Below, in pieces: positions 43,177 to 51,063 of a stretch of 64,000 nt of DNA (position 1 is the stretch's first letter; the number at the start of each line of letters is the position of its first letter). The notes beneath the pieces were generated by a model. The model was not told where the DNA came from and ran no database searches. It saw only the letters and a list, made by a program, of their open reading frames with translations. The DNA is from JBFMFR01 sp040752025 (GTDB lineage Bacteria; Chloroflexota; Anaerolineae; Anaerolineales; UBA4823), in contig JBFMFR010000013.1 of assembly GCA_040752025.1 (NCBI GenBank), positions 1 to 64,000 of the forward strand. Reading direction: 5' to 3'. Position numbers and translations under genes: made by a program.

Positions 43177-43686
43177 CTATTCAACCTGCTCGGGAACAGC
43201 TTCTTCGTATTTGGTAGGGCATTTCAACAAGAGTTCTTCGGCGTAAAAAACGCCATCATCTCCCAGTTTACCCGTGATAATCGCCTGAGCCTCGTTGCGC
43301 AATAAATCCGGCTTGGGGCCGTTATAGATCACTTCCAGGCGCGGGCGACTGGGATCCATCACAGCCTGGTGCAGCACCTCTGCCAAACCACCCTGTGCCT
43401 CGATCTGATCATTTTCCCCTGGGATATCAGCGATCGTGAAGCTCAGGTTTAGAGTTTGTGAATCATACTGGATGCTGTCGCCGATCACCGCCCCCGAGAT
43501 GCGCAGCTCGCGGCCACTCACGTTGGCGCCTTTGGCCTGCAACTCACCGATGGTTAGAAAATACTGTGCGCTGGCCTGAGTTGAAGATACGATCAGATAG
43601 ATGATCGCTGCCACGATCAGCAATCCACCGATAATGAACTTGGCTCGTCCAGGGGCGCCAGTTTCCAGGGTAGCTGTGTTTTCCAT
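43177..43686 (-). CDS. ccmE: Heme chaperone CcmE, CxxxY variant
   Basis: GGAGG before the ATG at 43686 gives 169 residues. One N-terminal helix (FIIGGLLIVAAIIYLIVSS) anchors an OB-fold domain (VSGRELRISGAVIGDSI; RLEVIYNGPKPDLLRNEAQAIITGKL; GVFYAEELLLKCPTKYE). In most CcmE proteins a His (HxxxY) binds heme covalently. Here the position is C156 with Y160, the CxxxY form known from Desulfovibrio and archaea. In Desulfovibrio the variant was reported with CcmG and CcmH missing, whereas both are present here. It is the first gene of the ccm operon and a perfect inverted repeat lies upstream. Confidence 0.92.
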   Translation of the reverse strand: MENTATLETGAPGRAKFIIGGLLIVAAIIYLIVSSTQASAQYFLTIGELQAKGANVSGRELRISGAVIGDSIQYDSQTLNLSFTIADIPGENDQIEAQGGLAEVLHQAVMDPSRPRLEVIYNGPKPDLLRNEAQAIITGKLGDDGVFYAEELLLKCPTKYEEAVPEQVE

Positions 43687-43742
43687 AAAGCAAATACCTC
43701 CAAATTCTTTCGACGTGAAGTGCAAGCATGCCACAAGACCAA

Positions 43743-43764
43743 AATTGGGTTTTTCTACCCAATT
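43743..43764 (-). promoter_or_regulatory. Perfect inverted repeat upstream of ccmE (member of the GGG-N7/8-CCC motif)
   Basis: AATTGGGT (43743-43750) and ACCCAATT (43757-43764) are separated by TTTTCT. The site lies 57 bases upstream of the ccmE start and is the most symmetric of six related sites in the window. No U run follows, so it is more like an operator than a terminator. Confidence 0.65.
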
Positions 43765-43835
43765 CCATCTTTAGGAATTCTTCCATAGTTAGATTAATAC
43801 AACCTGAGACCGTGAAAAAGATAGAATGAGAAAGG

Positions 43836-44522
43836 CTAATGCAAGTCGATCAGGCCCATGCGGATGGCAAATTTGACCAATTCTGTGCAAGAATGGATAT
43901 CCAATTTGCTCATGATGCGCTCACGATGGCGCGCCACCGTCTTCGGGCTGATGTTCAACATCCCGCCAATATCAGCGTTGGACAACCCCTCGGCTACCAA
44001 TTCAAGGACCTGCAGTTCACGGTCGCTCAACACATCCAATCCCTTGCCGGGTATGGCCTCGCCCTGGCGCTGCGCCGAAATGGGGGATTGAGAGAGCAAG
44101 CGACGGTAATCCTCCAATAACCAGGAAGCCAGCGCGGGTTGCAGATAAACATTGCCTTCCGCTACCGTGCGAATCGCCTCCAGCAAGTCATCAGCCGCGG
44201 CCTGTTTCGTCACGTACCCGGCCGCGCCGGCGGACAGCATCTCGAAGAAATACTGCTTATCGGTATGTACGGTGAGAGCCAGCACCTTAGACTGTGGACA
44301 AATCACTCCCAGGCGACGCGTCGCCTCCAATCCATCCATTTTTTCCATCGAAATATCCATCAAAATCACATCCGGCTGCTGCTCGCGCGCGATTTGCAAA
44401 GCTTCTTCCCCGCTACCCGCTTCAGCCACTACCTCCAAACCCGGTTGCCCCGTCAAGAAGGAACGTAATCCGGTGCGCACAACTTCATGGTCATCTACTA
44501 ACATCAGGCGGATGATCTCCAT
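43836..44522 (-). CDS. NarL/FixJ-family response regulator
   Basis: The receiver domain has VDDHEVVRTGLRSFL with the acid pair, DVILMDISMEKMDG with the phospho-acceptor Asp and LTVHTDKQYFF-type Thr/Lys switch region. The LuxR-type DNA-binding domain ends with LSDRELQVLELVAEGLSNADIGGMLNISPKTVARHRERIMSKL. The recognition helix TVARHRE is the same as in the second regulator (57086-57739). It follows its histidine kinase gene by 49 bases and lies upstream of the ccm operon. It likely controls cytochrome genes. Confidence 0.93.
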   Translation of the reverse strand: MEIIRLMLVDDHEVVRTGLRSFLTGQPGLEVVAEAGSGEEALQIAREQQPDVILMDISMEKMDGLEATRRLGVICPQSKVLALTVHTDKQYFFEMLSAGAAGYVTKQAAADDLLEAIRTVAEGNVYLQPALASWLLEDYRRLLSQSPISAQRQGEAIPGKGLDVLSDRELQVLELVAEGLSNADIGGMLNISPKTVARHRERIMSKLDIHSCTELVKFAIRMGLIDLH

Positions 44523-44571
44523 AATCGATTCTCCTTACAATTCAGCCTACTACTAACACAAGTTTCCCAGG

Positions 44572-46098
44572 CTACGCCGTTGCAGCATCACGATCGACCT
44601 GATCAAGTGGGATGGTTGCCTCCACGATCGTCCCCCTTCCAGGAGCCGAGGCAAGCAGTAACTGCCCACCCACGGCCTCGACCCGCTCACGCATACCAGC
44701 CAATCCCCAGCCACGTGGTGGGATCAAACTTGCCTGTGGATCGAATCCCACACCCTCGTCGCTGACCTGCAAGATCACTTCCCGTTCAAAGAAAATGAGT
44801 CGCAAACGAGAACTCCGAATCGCAGCATGGCGCGCCACGTTGGTCAACGCTTCCTGCGCCACCCGAAAACAGACTGTCTCTACCAGTGTATCCAGCCTGC
44901 GCCGCTCACCTTCCACTTCCAGGGTCACTTCCAGTGACAGTCGCTGGCGCGCCTCGCTCACCAGGTATTGTAAAGCTGCTACCAGGCCCAAATCATCCAA
45001 CTGCGCCGGGCGCAGATCGTGCACCAGGCGGTATAAACCGGCTGCCATCTGGCGGCTCAAGCCCTGCAAGTGCGCCACCTGGTCATCTGCCCTGTTATTA
45101 TCAGATACGGAATCGCGCAAAGCTGCCAGGTGCAATGCAAAAGCCGTTAAAACCTGTGAGGTCTCATCGTGCAGTTCACGAGCAATGCGTGCGCGCTCAT
45201 CCTCCTGAGCGATCACCGTGTGGCGCAATAATTCACGCCGTAAAGCCTCACGCTTGCTCGTCTCATGCTGTATCTGCTGCATGGCATCCAGGCGTTCCTG
45301 GAATGCGGTCTGGAATTGGCGCTGACGCTCAGCATCGGCTTCCTGAACACTGATTAGCAAACCAATGGTCACCCATACTGCACAAACCGCCCGCACGAGT
45401 TGGATGGGTAAACCAGTCACACTGGTAAACGAGGCTGTATTGAGCACATCAGCGGGGAAAATGTCCAGGCGCGGCACGACCACCTGCGTAAGGGCATATA
45501 CCATAAAGCCCCAACTCGCCAAAAACAGGCCGCGGCTCAGCCTGCGCAACGGCGCTTGTGTTGCCTGGCGGTGCAAAGCGATCCCCGCCAGGATTGCACC
45601 AGGAACTGCCAATAAATAACGCAGTGTTGCATCGATGTGCATCAGCCAATCTGCATGGCTTTGGCCCGAACGCCAGCCAACCCAGCCGATCAGCAATACG
45701 TACAAACCAAGCAAAATCAAGGAACCCAGGATTTCGCCGCGCGTCAGGCTGCGCCTGGGTTGTAAGACGCGCAGTGCGAAAATAGTCAATGAAGTGAATG
45801 AAGCCGCCAGGATACCCACCCGCAGCCAGCCCACCAGGACCGGGTCTTGAAAAACCACCCAGTCGCTTTTGTCCAGGAACATTTCCAACCATTCATGCCC
45901 GCCGTGCACCATGCCGAAGATTGCCAGAGGTCGTAACACGCGCCCTTCAGCCAACAGCGGTGAGCGGTTCGACTCCAGCAGCAACACCAGCCCCATGCAA
46001 AAAAACGCCAGCCCGTAAATAAAAAAGACGAAAGTAATATTGATCACTATGCAGAACCGGGTACAATTAGAGTACCTATATTTTAATGCATTTCTCAT
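44572..46098 (-). CDS. Membrane histidine kinase (NarL-type) with HGGHEW sensor domain
   Basis: The ATG at 46098 is the best available start, but no Shine-Dalgarno is seen and a GTG at 46047 would match the paralogue better. About seven membrane helices (to residue 260) form the sensor. LRPLAIFGMVHGGHEWLEM (H65 and H68) is shared with the second kinase. The kinase part has the HisKA_3 box (ERARIARELHDETSQ) and an HATPase domain (FRVAQEALTNVARHA, DEGVGFDP, GLAGMRERVEAVGG). It pairs with the regulator 43836-44522. The two His in or next to the membrane could bind heme or metal and sense redox state or oxygen; this is inference. Confidence 0.88.
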   Translation of the reverse strand: MRNALKYRYSNCTRFCIVINITFVFFIYGLAFFCMGLVLLLESNRSPLLAEGRVLRPLAIFGMVHGGHEWLEMFLDKSDWVVFQDPVLVGWLRVGILAASFTSLTIFALRVLQPRRSLTRGEILGSLILLGLYVLLIGWVGWRSGQSHADWLMHIDATLRYLLAVPGAILAGIALHRQATQAPLRRLSRGLFLASWGFMVYALTQVVVPRLDIFPADVLNTASFTSVTGLPIQLVRAVCAVWVTIGLLISVQEADAERQRQFQTAFQERLDAMQQIQHETSKREALRRELLRHTVIAQEDERARIARELHDETSQVLTAFALHLAALRDSVSDNNRADDQVAHLQGLSRQMAAGLYRLVHDLRPAQLDDLGLVAALQYLVSEARQRLSLEVTLEVEGERRRLDTLVETVCFRVAQEALTNVARHAAIRSSRLRLIFFEREVILQVSDEGVGFDPQASLIPPRGWGLAGMRERVEAVGGQLLLASAPGRGTIVEATIPLDQVDRDAATA

Positions 46099-46117
46099 GA
46101 TTGTGGTAAAATGTGTA

Positions 46118-46130
46118 GGGCTTTTTACCC
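46118..46130. promoter_or_regulatory. GGG-N7-CCC inverted repeat between the kinase gene and the octaheme gene
   Basis: TAGGGCTTTTTACCCAA lies in the 132-base divergent region, 20 bases upstream of the chosen kinase start and about 100 bases upstream of the octaheme gene. A TAAAAT box at 46107-46112 on the plus strand precedes it. It could serve either gene. Confidence 0.5.
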
Positions 46131-46230
46131 AAAATAAGCCGGTAAAAATCCAAGCACCCTCCACGATTGGGGGCAAAATCCACATCGGAGAAACTCACCA
46201 AACAACGTTGCGTTGAAAGGAGCACATAGG

Positions 46231-47460
46231 ATGAAAAGAATCATCGCCCTTGTTGCCCTACTGATTTTGGCCCTGACATTGGCAGCCTGCGCCGGCCCTG
46301 CCGGACCGGAAGGATCAATTGGGCCAGTTGGGCCAGCAGGACCAGAGGGGCCTCAGGGCCCGCCCGGCAAAGCCGGAGAAACCGGCCCGGCCGGAGCGCC
46401 CGGCCCATCAGGCGCCAGTTACGTTGGTGCCCAGGTTTGCGCCGGCTGTCACACAGAGATCTATGATACTTATAGCCAATCCGGTCACGCCTGGAACTTT
46501 ACCCCGGTCGTAGATGGAAAACCGCCTGAGTATCCTTTCACCGATATTTCCCAACTGCCTGCCGGTTACACCTGGAACGACATCCTGTACGTCATTGGTG
46601 GCTATAATTGGAAAGCGCGCTTTGTTGACAAAGAAGGTTACATCATCACGGATGAGCCTGGCAAAACAGGCAACGCCGAATACCTGAACCAATGGAACTT
46701 CGCCAACTCGATCCTGAACAAACAGGCCGGTTGGGTTACTTATCACTCCGGCGAAGAGAAACTTCCTTACAACTGCGGCGCCTGCCATTCTACCGGCTAT
46801 GACCCCACCGCCACCAACGCGCTGCCTGGCATCGTCGGCGATTGGGCCGAGCCTGGCGTCCAGTGTGAAGAATGCCACGGCCCCGGCAGCCTGCACATCA
46901 CCAACCCGCGCGGCATCGCTATGAAAATCGATCGCGACGGCGAGATGTGCGGCCAGTGCCACAGCCGCGATAATGTTGAAAATGTAAATGCATCGAACGG
47001 CTTCATCGAGCATCACGAACAATACGAAGAACTGTTCCAGAGCAAACACGTGATCATGGATTGCGTGCTGTGCCACGATCCACATTCGGGTGTGACCCAG
47101 CTGCAAGAAGCTGGCGAACAAACCACCCGCACCCGCTGCGAGAACTGCCACTACCAGCAGGCCAAGCACATCCAGCACATTGCCATCCCTTGCACCGAAT
47201 GCCACATGTCCTGGGTGATCAAGAGCGCCTGGGGCGACATCGCCCGCTTTACAGGCGATATTCGCACCCACCTGATGGCAATCGATGCCAGCCAGATCAA
47301 CACCTTCAATGAGGATGGTTCGCTGGTCTCCGGGCAGGTCGGCCTGGATTTCGCCTGTCGCCACTGCCACATTAACGGTACAAGCTTCGCCAAGAGCGAT
47401 GAAGAACTGATCAACATGGCCAGCGGCATGCACACGCCGCAACCTGCCGTCACACCGTAA
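46231..47460 (+). CDS. Octaheme cytochrome c lipoprotein with collagen-like Gly-X-Y spacer
   Basis: AGGAG eight bases before the ATG at 46231 sets a 409-residue product. LTLAAC is a lipobox with Cys20. Residues 22-63 are 14 unbroken Gly-X-Y triplets (GPAGPEGSIGPVGP type), a collagen-like spacer. Eight CxxCH heme motifs follow (CAGCH, CGACH, CEECH, CGQCH, CVLCH, CENCH, CTECH, CRHCH). Unpaired His in WNF-type and H-H-E-Q segments may be distal ligands. The protein is therefore an exported, lipid-anchored cytochrome held away from the membrane. A terminator ends its transcript, so it is a one-gene unit divergent from the kinase. Confidence 0.92.
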   Translation: MKRIIALVALLILALTLAACAGPAGPEGSIGPVGPAGPEGPQGPPGKAGETGPAGAPGPSGASYVGAQVCAGCHTEIYDTYSQSGHAWNFTPVVDGKPPEYPFTDISQLPAGYTWNDILYVIGGYNWKARFVDKEGYIITDEPGKTGNAEYLNQWNFANSILNKQAGWVTYHSGEEKLPYNCGACHSTGYDPTATNALPGIVGDWAEPGVQCEECHGPGSLHITNPRGIAMKIDRDGEMCGQCHSRDNVENVNASNGFIEHHEQYEELFQSKHVIMDCVLCHDPHSGVTQLQEAGEQTTRTRCENCHYQQAKHIQHIAIPCTECHMSWVIKSAWGDIARFTGDIRTHLMAIDASQINTFNEDGSLVSGQVGLDFACRHCHINGTSFAKSDEELINMASGMHTPQPAVTP

Positions 47461-47465
47461 ACAAC

Positions 47466-47507
47466 AGCCGAGGGTTGCCAGAATCCCCTGGCAACCCTCG
47501 GCTTTAT
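47466..47507 (+). terminator. Rho-independent terminator after the octaheme lipoprotein
   Basis: A perfect 16-base stem (47466-47481 with 47488-47503), a 6-base loop and TTAT. It separates this gene from the cytochrome operon that starts at 47704. Confidence 0.88.
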
Positions 47508-47669
47508 CATGAGCAGAAACTTCCAAAAGCATCGAAGAGATGTATGATGAAGATGGTTTCGGATATTACATCCATCAAGAGCGTATGTGACATTCCTTAC
47601 TTACCTTATCCTAATAAACTGCCTAGAATGGTATTGTGCTAAATGCCACATTGTGTAATTTTAAAATTA

Positions 47670-47682
47670 GGGCAAATACCCC
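47670..47682. promoter_or_regulatory. GGG-N7-CCC inverted repeat before the cytochrome operon
   Basis: TTAGGGCAAATACCCCA lies 21 bases upstream of the ATG at 47704. Read on the other strand it gives TGGGGTATTTGCCCTAA, close to the sites at 59214 and 61079. Its closeness to the start codon suggests a position downstream of the promoter (possible boxes TATTGT at 47632 or TAAAAT at 47662). Confidence 0.5.
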
Positions 47683-47703
47683 ATTACAAATGGAGTTGCA
47701 AAG

Positions 47704-48675
47704 ATGACGAAAACAAAACTAAACCGTAGACATTGGATCTGGCTGGCATTCATGGCAGCCTTCAGCCTCAGCCTGGCCGTAGGAGCTGCTTTGGGGCTCA
47801 GCCAATCCGGCGCTGCCGCCCCTCCTGCACAGGAGGGCACATTCGCAGGCTCATCTGCCTGCGCCATGTGCCACCAGGATATCCACACCGATTGGGTCTC
47901 CACTCGGCATGCCCAGGCCTTCTCCTCGCCCATTTTTCAGCGCGACTGGACCGAACTAAGCCGGCAAACAAGCTGCCTGGAATGCCACACCACCGGCTTT
48001 AACCCCCAAACCGGCATCTATGCTGAAGAGGGCGTTACCTGTGAATCCTGTCACGGAGCATTTCAGACCAACCACCCGGCGCAAAAAATGCCCATCACGC
48101 CAGATGCCGAACTGTGCAGCAAGTGCCATAAAGGCACCACAGACGAATGGCGCGCCAGCCCACATAACCAGGCCGGCATCCAGTGCCAGGCTTGCCACAA
48201 CCCGCACTCCCAAACGCCCATGGCTGATTCGGTCACCGCCCTGTGCACCAACTGCCACAAAGAGCGCGGCGATTCCTTTACCCACAGCACGCATGCCAAT
48301 GCCGGGCTGGAATGCAGCAACTGCCATATGTACACCTCGCCCCGCACCGATGATCCCATCGGCGGCCTGGTGCCCACCGGGCATACCTTCGCGGTCGGCT
48401 CCGATGCCTGCATCGGCTGCCACCAGGAAACGGTGCACACCCGCGATGAGATCGTCAAGCTCACTGGCCAGATTGCCCAGGTCAAGGAGGTTGATATCGA
48501 CTCTCTGGAACAGATCATCCAGAATCAAGATGAAACTATCAGCGATCTGAAGACTTCCGCCACCGTACGCCTGTACACAGGCCTGGTGCAGGGCGCCATC
48601 GTCGGCCTGGTGACCGGCGGGGTAGCTGCCTGGGTGGTCAGCCGGCGCATTCGCGTTGTGGAGGAAGACGAATGA
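47704..48675 (+). CDS. Membrane-anchored octaheme cytochrome c
   Basis: The 323-residue protein has an N-terminal signal/anchor (WIWLAFMAAFSLSLAVGAALGL), eight CxxCH motifs (CAMCH, CLECH, CESCH, CSKCH, CQACH, CTNCH, CSNCH, CIGCH) and, after a helical linker (VDIDSLEQIIQNQDETISDL), a C-terminal membrane helix (LVQGAIVGLVTGGVAAWVV). It is the first gene of an operon with an Fe-S protein and NrfD, and so probably takes the electrons of that quinol dehydrogenase module. GGAG precedes the start. Confidence 0.92.
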   Translation: MTKTKLNRRHWIWLAFMAAFSLSLAVGAALGLSQSGAAAPPAQEGTFAGSSACAMCHQDIHTDWVSTRHAQAFSSPIFQRDWTELSRQTSCLECHTTGFNPQTGIYAEEGVTCESCHGAFQTNHPAQKMPITPDAELCSKCHKGTTDEWRASPHNQAGIQCQACHNPHSQTPMADSVTALCTNCHKERGDSFTHSTHANAGLECSNCHMYTSPRTDDPIGGLVPTGHTFAVGSDACIGCHQETVHTRDEIVKLTGQIAQVKEVDIDSLEQIIQNQDETISDLKTSATVRLYTGLVQGAIVGLVTGGVAAWVVSRRIRVVEEDE

Positions 48676-49508
48676 GTGATAAGAAGAAAAAAACGAAGGT
48701 AAAGGTTGAGATCACCCGCCGCGACGTTTTAACGGTTGCCGGCGCCGCGGCCGGGTCTGCACTGGCAGCGCAGTTCCTCACCACCGGTCCACTCTCACCC
48801 TTTGCCGGTTTCAAACAAGAGCACCTGACCCTGGAGGATACCAACGCAGCCCATGAGCGTGGCAAACATCACTGGGGCATGGTCATCGACCTGGAAAAAT
48901 GTATCGGCTGCGAATACTGCCTGCGAGCCTGCTCTGCCGCCAACGATGTTGCCACAGATAAACCCTGGAACATCGTTGTTCCCGAAGAGAATTCGGCCGG
49001 CAGCCCGTTCTTCTTCAGCCGTCCCTGCCTGCATTGCCAGGATGCTCCCTGCGTCGAGGTCTGCCCGGTCAAAGCCACTTACGTGCGTGAAGATGGGCTG
49101 GTGATCATGGATTATGATCGCTGCATCGGTTGTCGCTACTGCGAAGTAGCCTGCCCTTACGACGCTCGCAAATTCAACTGGGAAGCGCGCACCGACGTGA
49201 ACCCTTACATCCCCACCTGGGGCATAGCCGAAGTCGAGCGCCGGCCGCGTGGCGTGATCGAAAAATGCACCTTCTGTGTCCATCGCATCGACTATGGTAT
49301 GGAAGTCGGCCTGACTCCCGGCGTCGACATGCAAGCCACCCCGGCCTGTGTCAACATCTGCCCGGTCAAAGCGCGCAAATTCGGTGATCTAAAGGATCCC
49401 AACAGCGAAGTATCGCAGTTGATCGCCAATAACCCGGCCTTCGTCTTGCGTGAAGAGTTGGGCACTGAACCCAGCGTGTACTATCTGCCACCCAAGGAGG
49501 GCCTGTAG
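48672..49508 (+). CDS. Tat-exported four-cluster ferredoxin (NrfC/DmsB/PsrB type)
   Basis: ATGA overlap joins it to the octaheme gene. ITRRDVLTVAGAAAG is a Tat signal, so the protein is folded and exported. Sixteen Cys in four groups (CIGCEYCLRAC, CLHCQDAPCVEVCP, CIGCRYCEVACP, CTFCVHRI with CVNICP) fit four [4Fe-4S] clusters, the NrfC/PsrB layout. With NrfD encoded next it should form a quinol dehydrogenase that passes electrons to the cytochromes, or the reverse. No molybdopterin subunit is present. Confidence 0.93.
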   Translation: MSDKKKKTKVKVEITRRDVLTVAGAAAGSALAAQFLTTGPLSPFAGFKQEHLTLEDTNAAHERGKHHWGMVIDLEKCIGCEYCLRACSAANDVATDKPWNIVVPEENSAGSPFFFSRPCLHCQDAPCVEVCPVKATYVREDGLVIMDYDRCIGCRYCEVACPYDARKFNWEARTDVNPYIPTWGIAEVERRPRGVIEKCTFCVHRIDYGMEVGLTPGVDMQATPACVNICPVKARKFGDLKDPNSEVSQLIANNPAFVLREELGTEPSVYYLPPKEGL

Positions 49509-49509
49509 C

Positions 49510-50739
49510 ATGGCGACCAACACCCTGAACCGCAAGCTGTTCCCCTTCAGCCCGGGTATGCTGGCCTGGTTAGGCCTGGTCGGGCTGTGCCTCCTGGTCG
49601 GCATAGCCTCTGCCCTGTCAGTCTTCATCAATGGCCTGGTTGTTACCAACATGAGCGACATGGTGCCCTGGGGACTGTGGATCACCATCGATTTGTCCTC
49701 CATCGCCCTGGGTGCTGGTGCCTTCACCCTCTCAGCGGTTGTTTACCTGTTCGGGCTCAAGCGCTTCCAATCCATCGTACGCCTGGCGGTCTTCGTCGGT
49801 TTTATCGGCTACACCTCCGCCCTGCTCACGCTGGTCATGGATATCGGCCGCCCCGACCGGTTTTGGCATCCCTGGGTTTACTGGAACGTACACTCCGTTC
49901 TATGGGAAATTACCTGGTGCATCACCATTTACCTGACCATTATGATCATGGAATTCCTGCCGGTGATCGCAGAATTGCCCCTCTTCAAGCGCTGGCCCTG
50001 GTTTCAACGAGCCGCCCACTTCTTGCACAAAGGCGCTCCATTGTTCGCCCTGTTGGGCCTGGGCATCTCTTTGCTGCACCAATCCTCCTTGGGCGCCACC
50101 TACGGCATCGTCAAATCACGCCCCATCTGGTTCAAGCCCAGCATGCCCATGTTGTTCATCATTTCAGCCATTGCCTCTGGGCCGGCTCTGACAATGGCCT
50201 CGGCTTTTGTGATAGAATGGATTACAGGCAAACGCACCATTTCCCATGACATCCTGCGCACTGTAGCTCGCTTCAGCGGTTTCGGCCTGTTGGTTTATGG
50301 CTACCTGAAATTCTGGGATTTGGCGGCTGTAACCTACTACGGACGCACACCAGCGGTCAACGAGGCGCTCTACCTGCTCCGGCAGCAAACCCCGTACAAT
50401 TTCAGCTTCTGGGTGGTAGAGATTATCCTCGGGATCATCGTGCCGGCCATCCTGTTCCTCACGCCGCGCTTCAACCGCAACCCGGCCAACCTGGTGCTGG
50501 GCGCCGGGCTGGCTGTGTTGGGTGTCATCATCAATCGCTGGAATGTGACCGTATCCGGCCTGTTCGTGCCCCTGGCCTACTCGCCCGGTGTGCTCTACGA
50601 ACTGCCGCCAGGCAGCTATTTCCCCAATCTGACCGAATGGGGTATAGCCCTGGGAATCATCGGTTACGCCTTGCTGATGCTCACATTGGGTGTGCGTTTC
50701 CTGCCTTTGTTTGAAGCACAAAGCGACCAGCACGCCTGA
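49510..50739 (+). CDS. nrfD: NrfD/PsrC-family membrane quinol-binding protein
   Basis: The ATG at 49510 immediately follows the stop of the ferredoxin gene (409 residues). Nine to ten membrane helices are seen; GIASALSVFINGLVVTNMSDMVPWGLWITIDL, GAGAFTLSAVVYLF, TLVMDIGRPDRFWHP and LHQSSLGATYGIV are typical of the NrfD/HybB/DsrP type. It oxidises or reduces menaquinol and transfers electrons to the Fe-S partner. It belongs to the operon that starts with the octaheme cytochrome. Confidence 0.93.
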   Translation: MATNTLNRKLFPFSPGMLAWLGLVGLCLLVGIASALSVFINGLVVTNMSDMVPWGLWITIDLSSIALGAGAFTLSAVVYLFGLKRFQSIVRLAVFVGFIGYTSALLTLVMDIGRPDRFWHPWVYWNVHSVLWEITWCITIYLTIMIMEFLPVIAELPLFKRWPWFQRAAHFLHKGAPLFALLGLGISLLHQSSLGATYGIVKSRPIWFKPSMPMLFIISAIASGPALTMASAFVIEWITGKRTISHDILRTVARFSGFGLLVYGYLKFWDLAAVTYYGRTPAVNEALYLLRQQTPYNFSFWVVEIILGIIVPAILFLTPRFNRNPANLVLGAGLAVLGVIINRWNVTVSGLFVPLAYSPGVLYELPPGSYFPNLTEWGIALGIIGYALLMLTLGVRFLPLFEAQSDQHA

Positions 50740-50813
50740 TCCACCCACCAGTGACACCGCATGCATCGATTGCTGTGCCGCCCACACCACCAAAGGTCCC
50801 TGATCTAAAGCAC

Positions 50814-50841
50814 GCGGCATGCGCCCCAAAGCACATGCCGC
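50814..50841 (+). other. Hairpin in the nrfD-downstream gap
   Basis: GCGGCATG (50814-50821) pairs with CATGCCGC (50834-50841) around a 12-base loop. There is no U run, so it may be a processing or mRNA stability element that separates the octaheme/NrfD part from the nonaheme part of the operon. Confidence 0.4.
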
Positions 50842-50862
50842 CCCAGCATGGAGGGTGCTGAC

Positions 50863-51063
50863 ATGCATGAAGCCACTGCCAATCCGTTCCTGGTTTCCTT
50901 GATCTGCGCGGCGCGCTGCCTGGTGCCGTTAGCGATCATGTTGGGAGTCTCTTACCTGCTCAAGAGGTTTGGGCTAATCGCAGAGTCACCCAAACCACCT
51001 GCCGAGTCCAATAACGGCAATCACAACAATGACAATGGAGGACTGGCGCATGGGAAAGCCTGA
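50863..51063 (+). CDS. Small single-helix membrane protein
   Basis: GGAGG eight bases before the ATG at 50863 supports translation of this 66-residue protein. One membrane helix (FLVSLICAARCLVPLAIMLGVSYLL) is followed by a polar tail rich in Asn and Gly (SNNGNHNNDNGG). No family is recognised. It overlaps the nonaheme cytochrome gene by 14 bases and so is probably a small subunit of the same membrane complex. Confidence 0.7.
   Translation: MHEATANPFLVSLICAARCLVPLAIMLGVSYLLKRFGLIAESPKPPAESNNGNHNNDNGGLAHGKA

Noticed and set aside
46294..46419. GC-rich repeat as a DNA-level tandem repeat or CRISPR-like array
   Set aside because: The regularity is at the protein level (Gly-X-Y); the DNA units are not identical and have no spacers.
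46408..47532. 374-residue minus-strand open frame opposite the octaheme lipoprotein
   Set aside because: It begins inside the terminator hairpin and has no recognisable domain; the plus strand is clearly coding.
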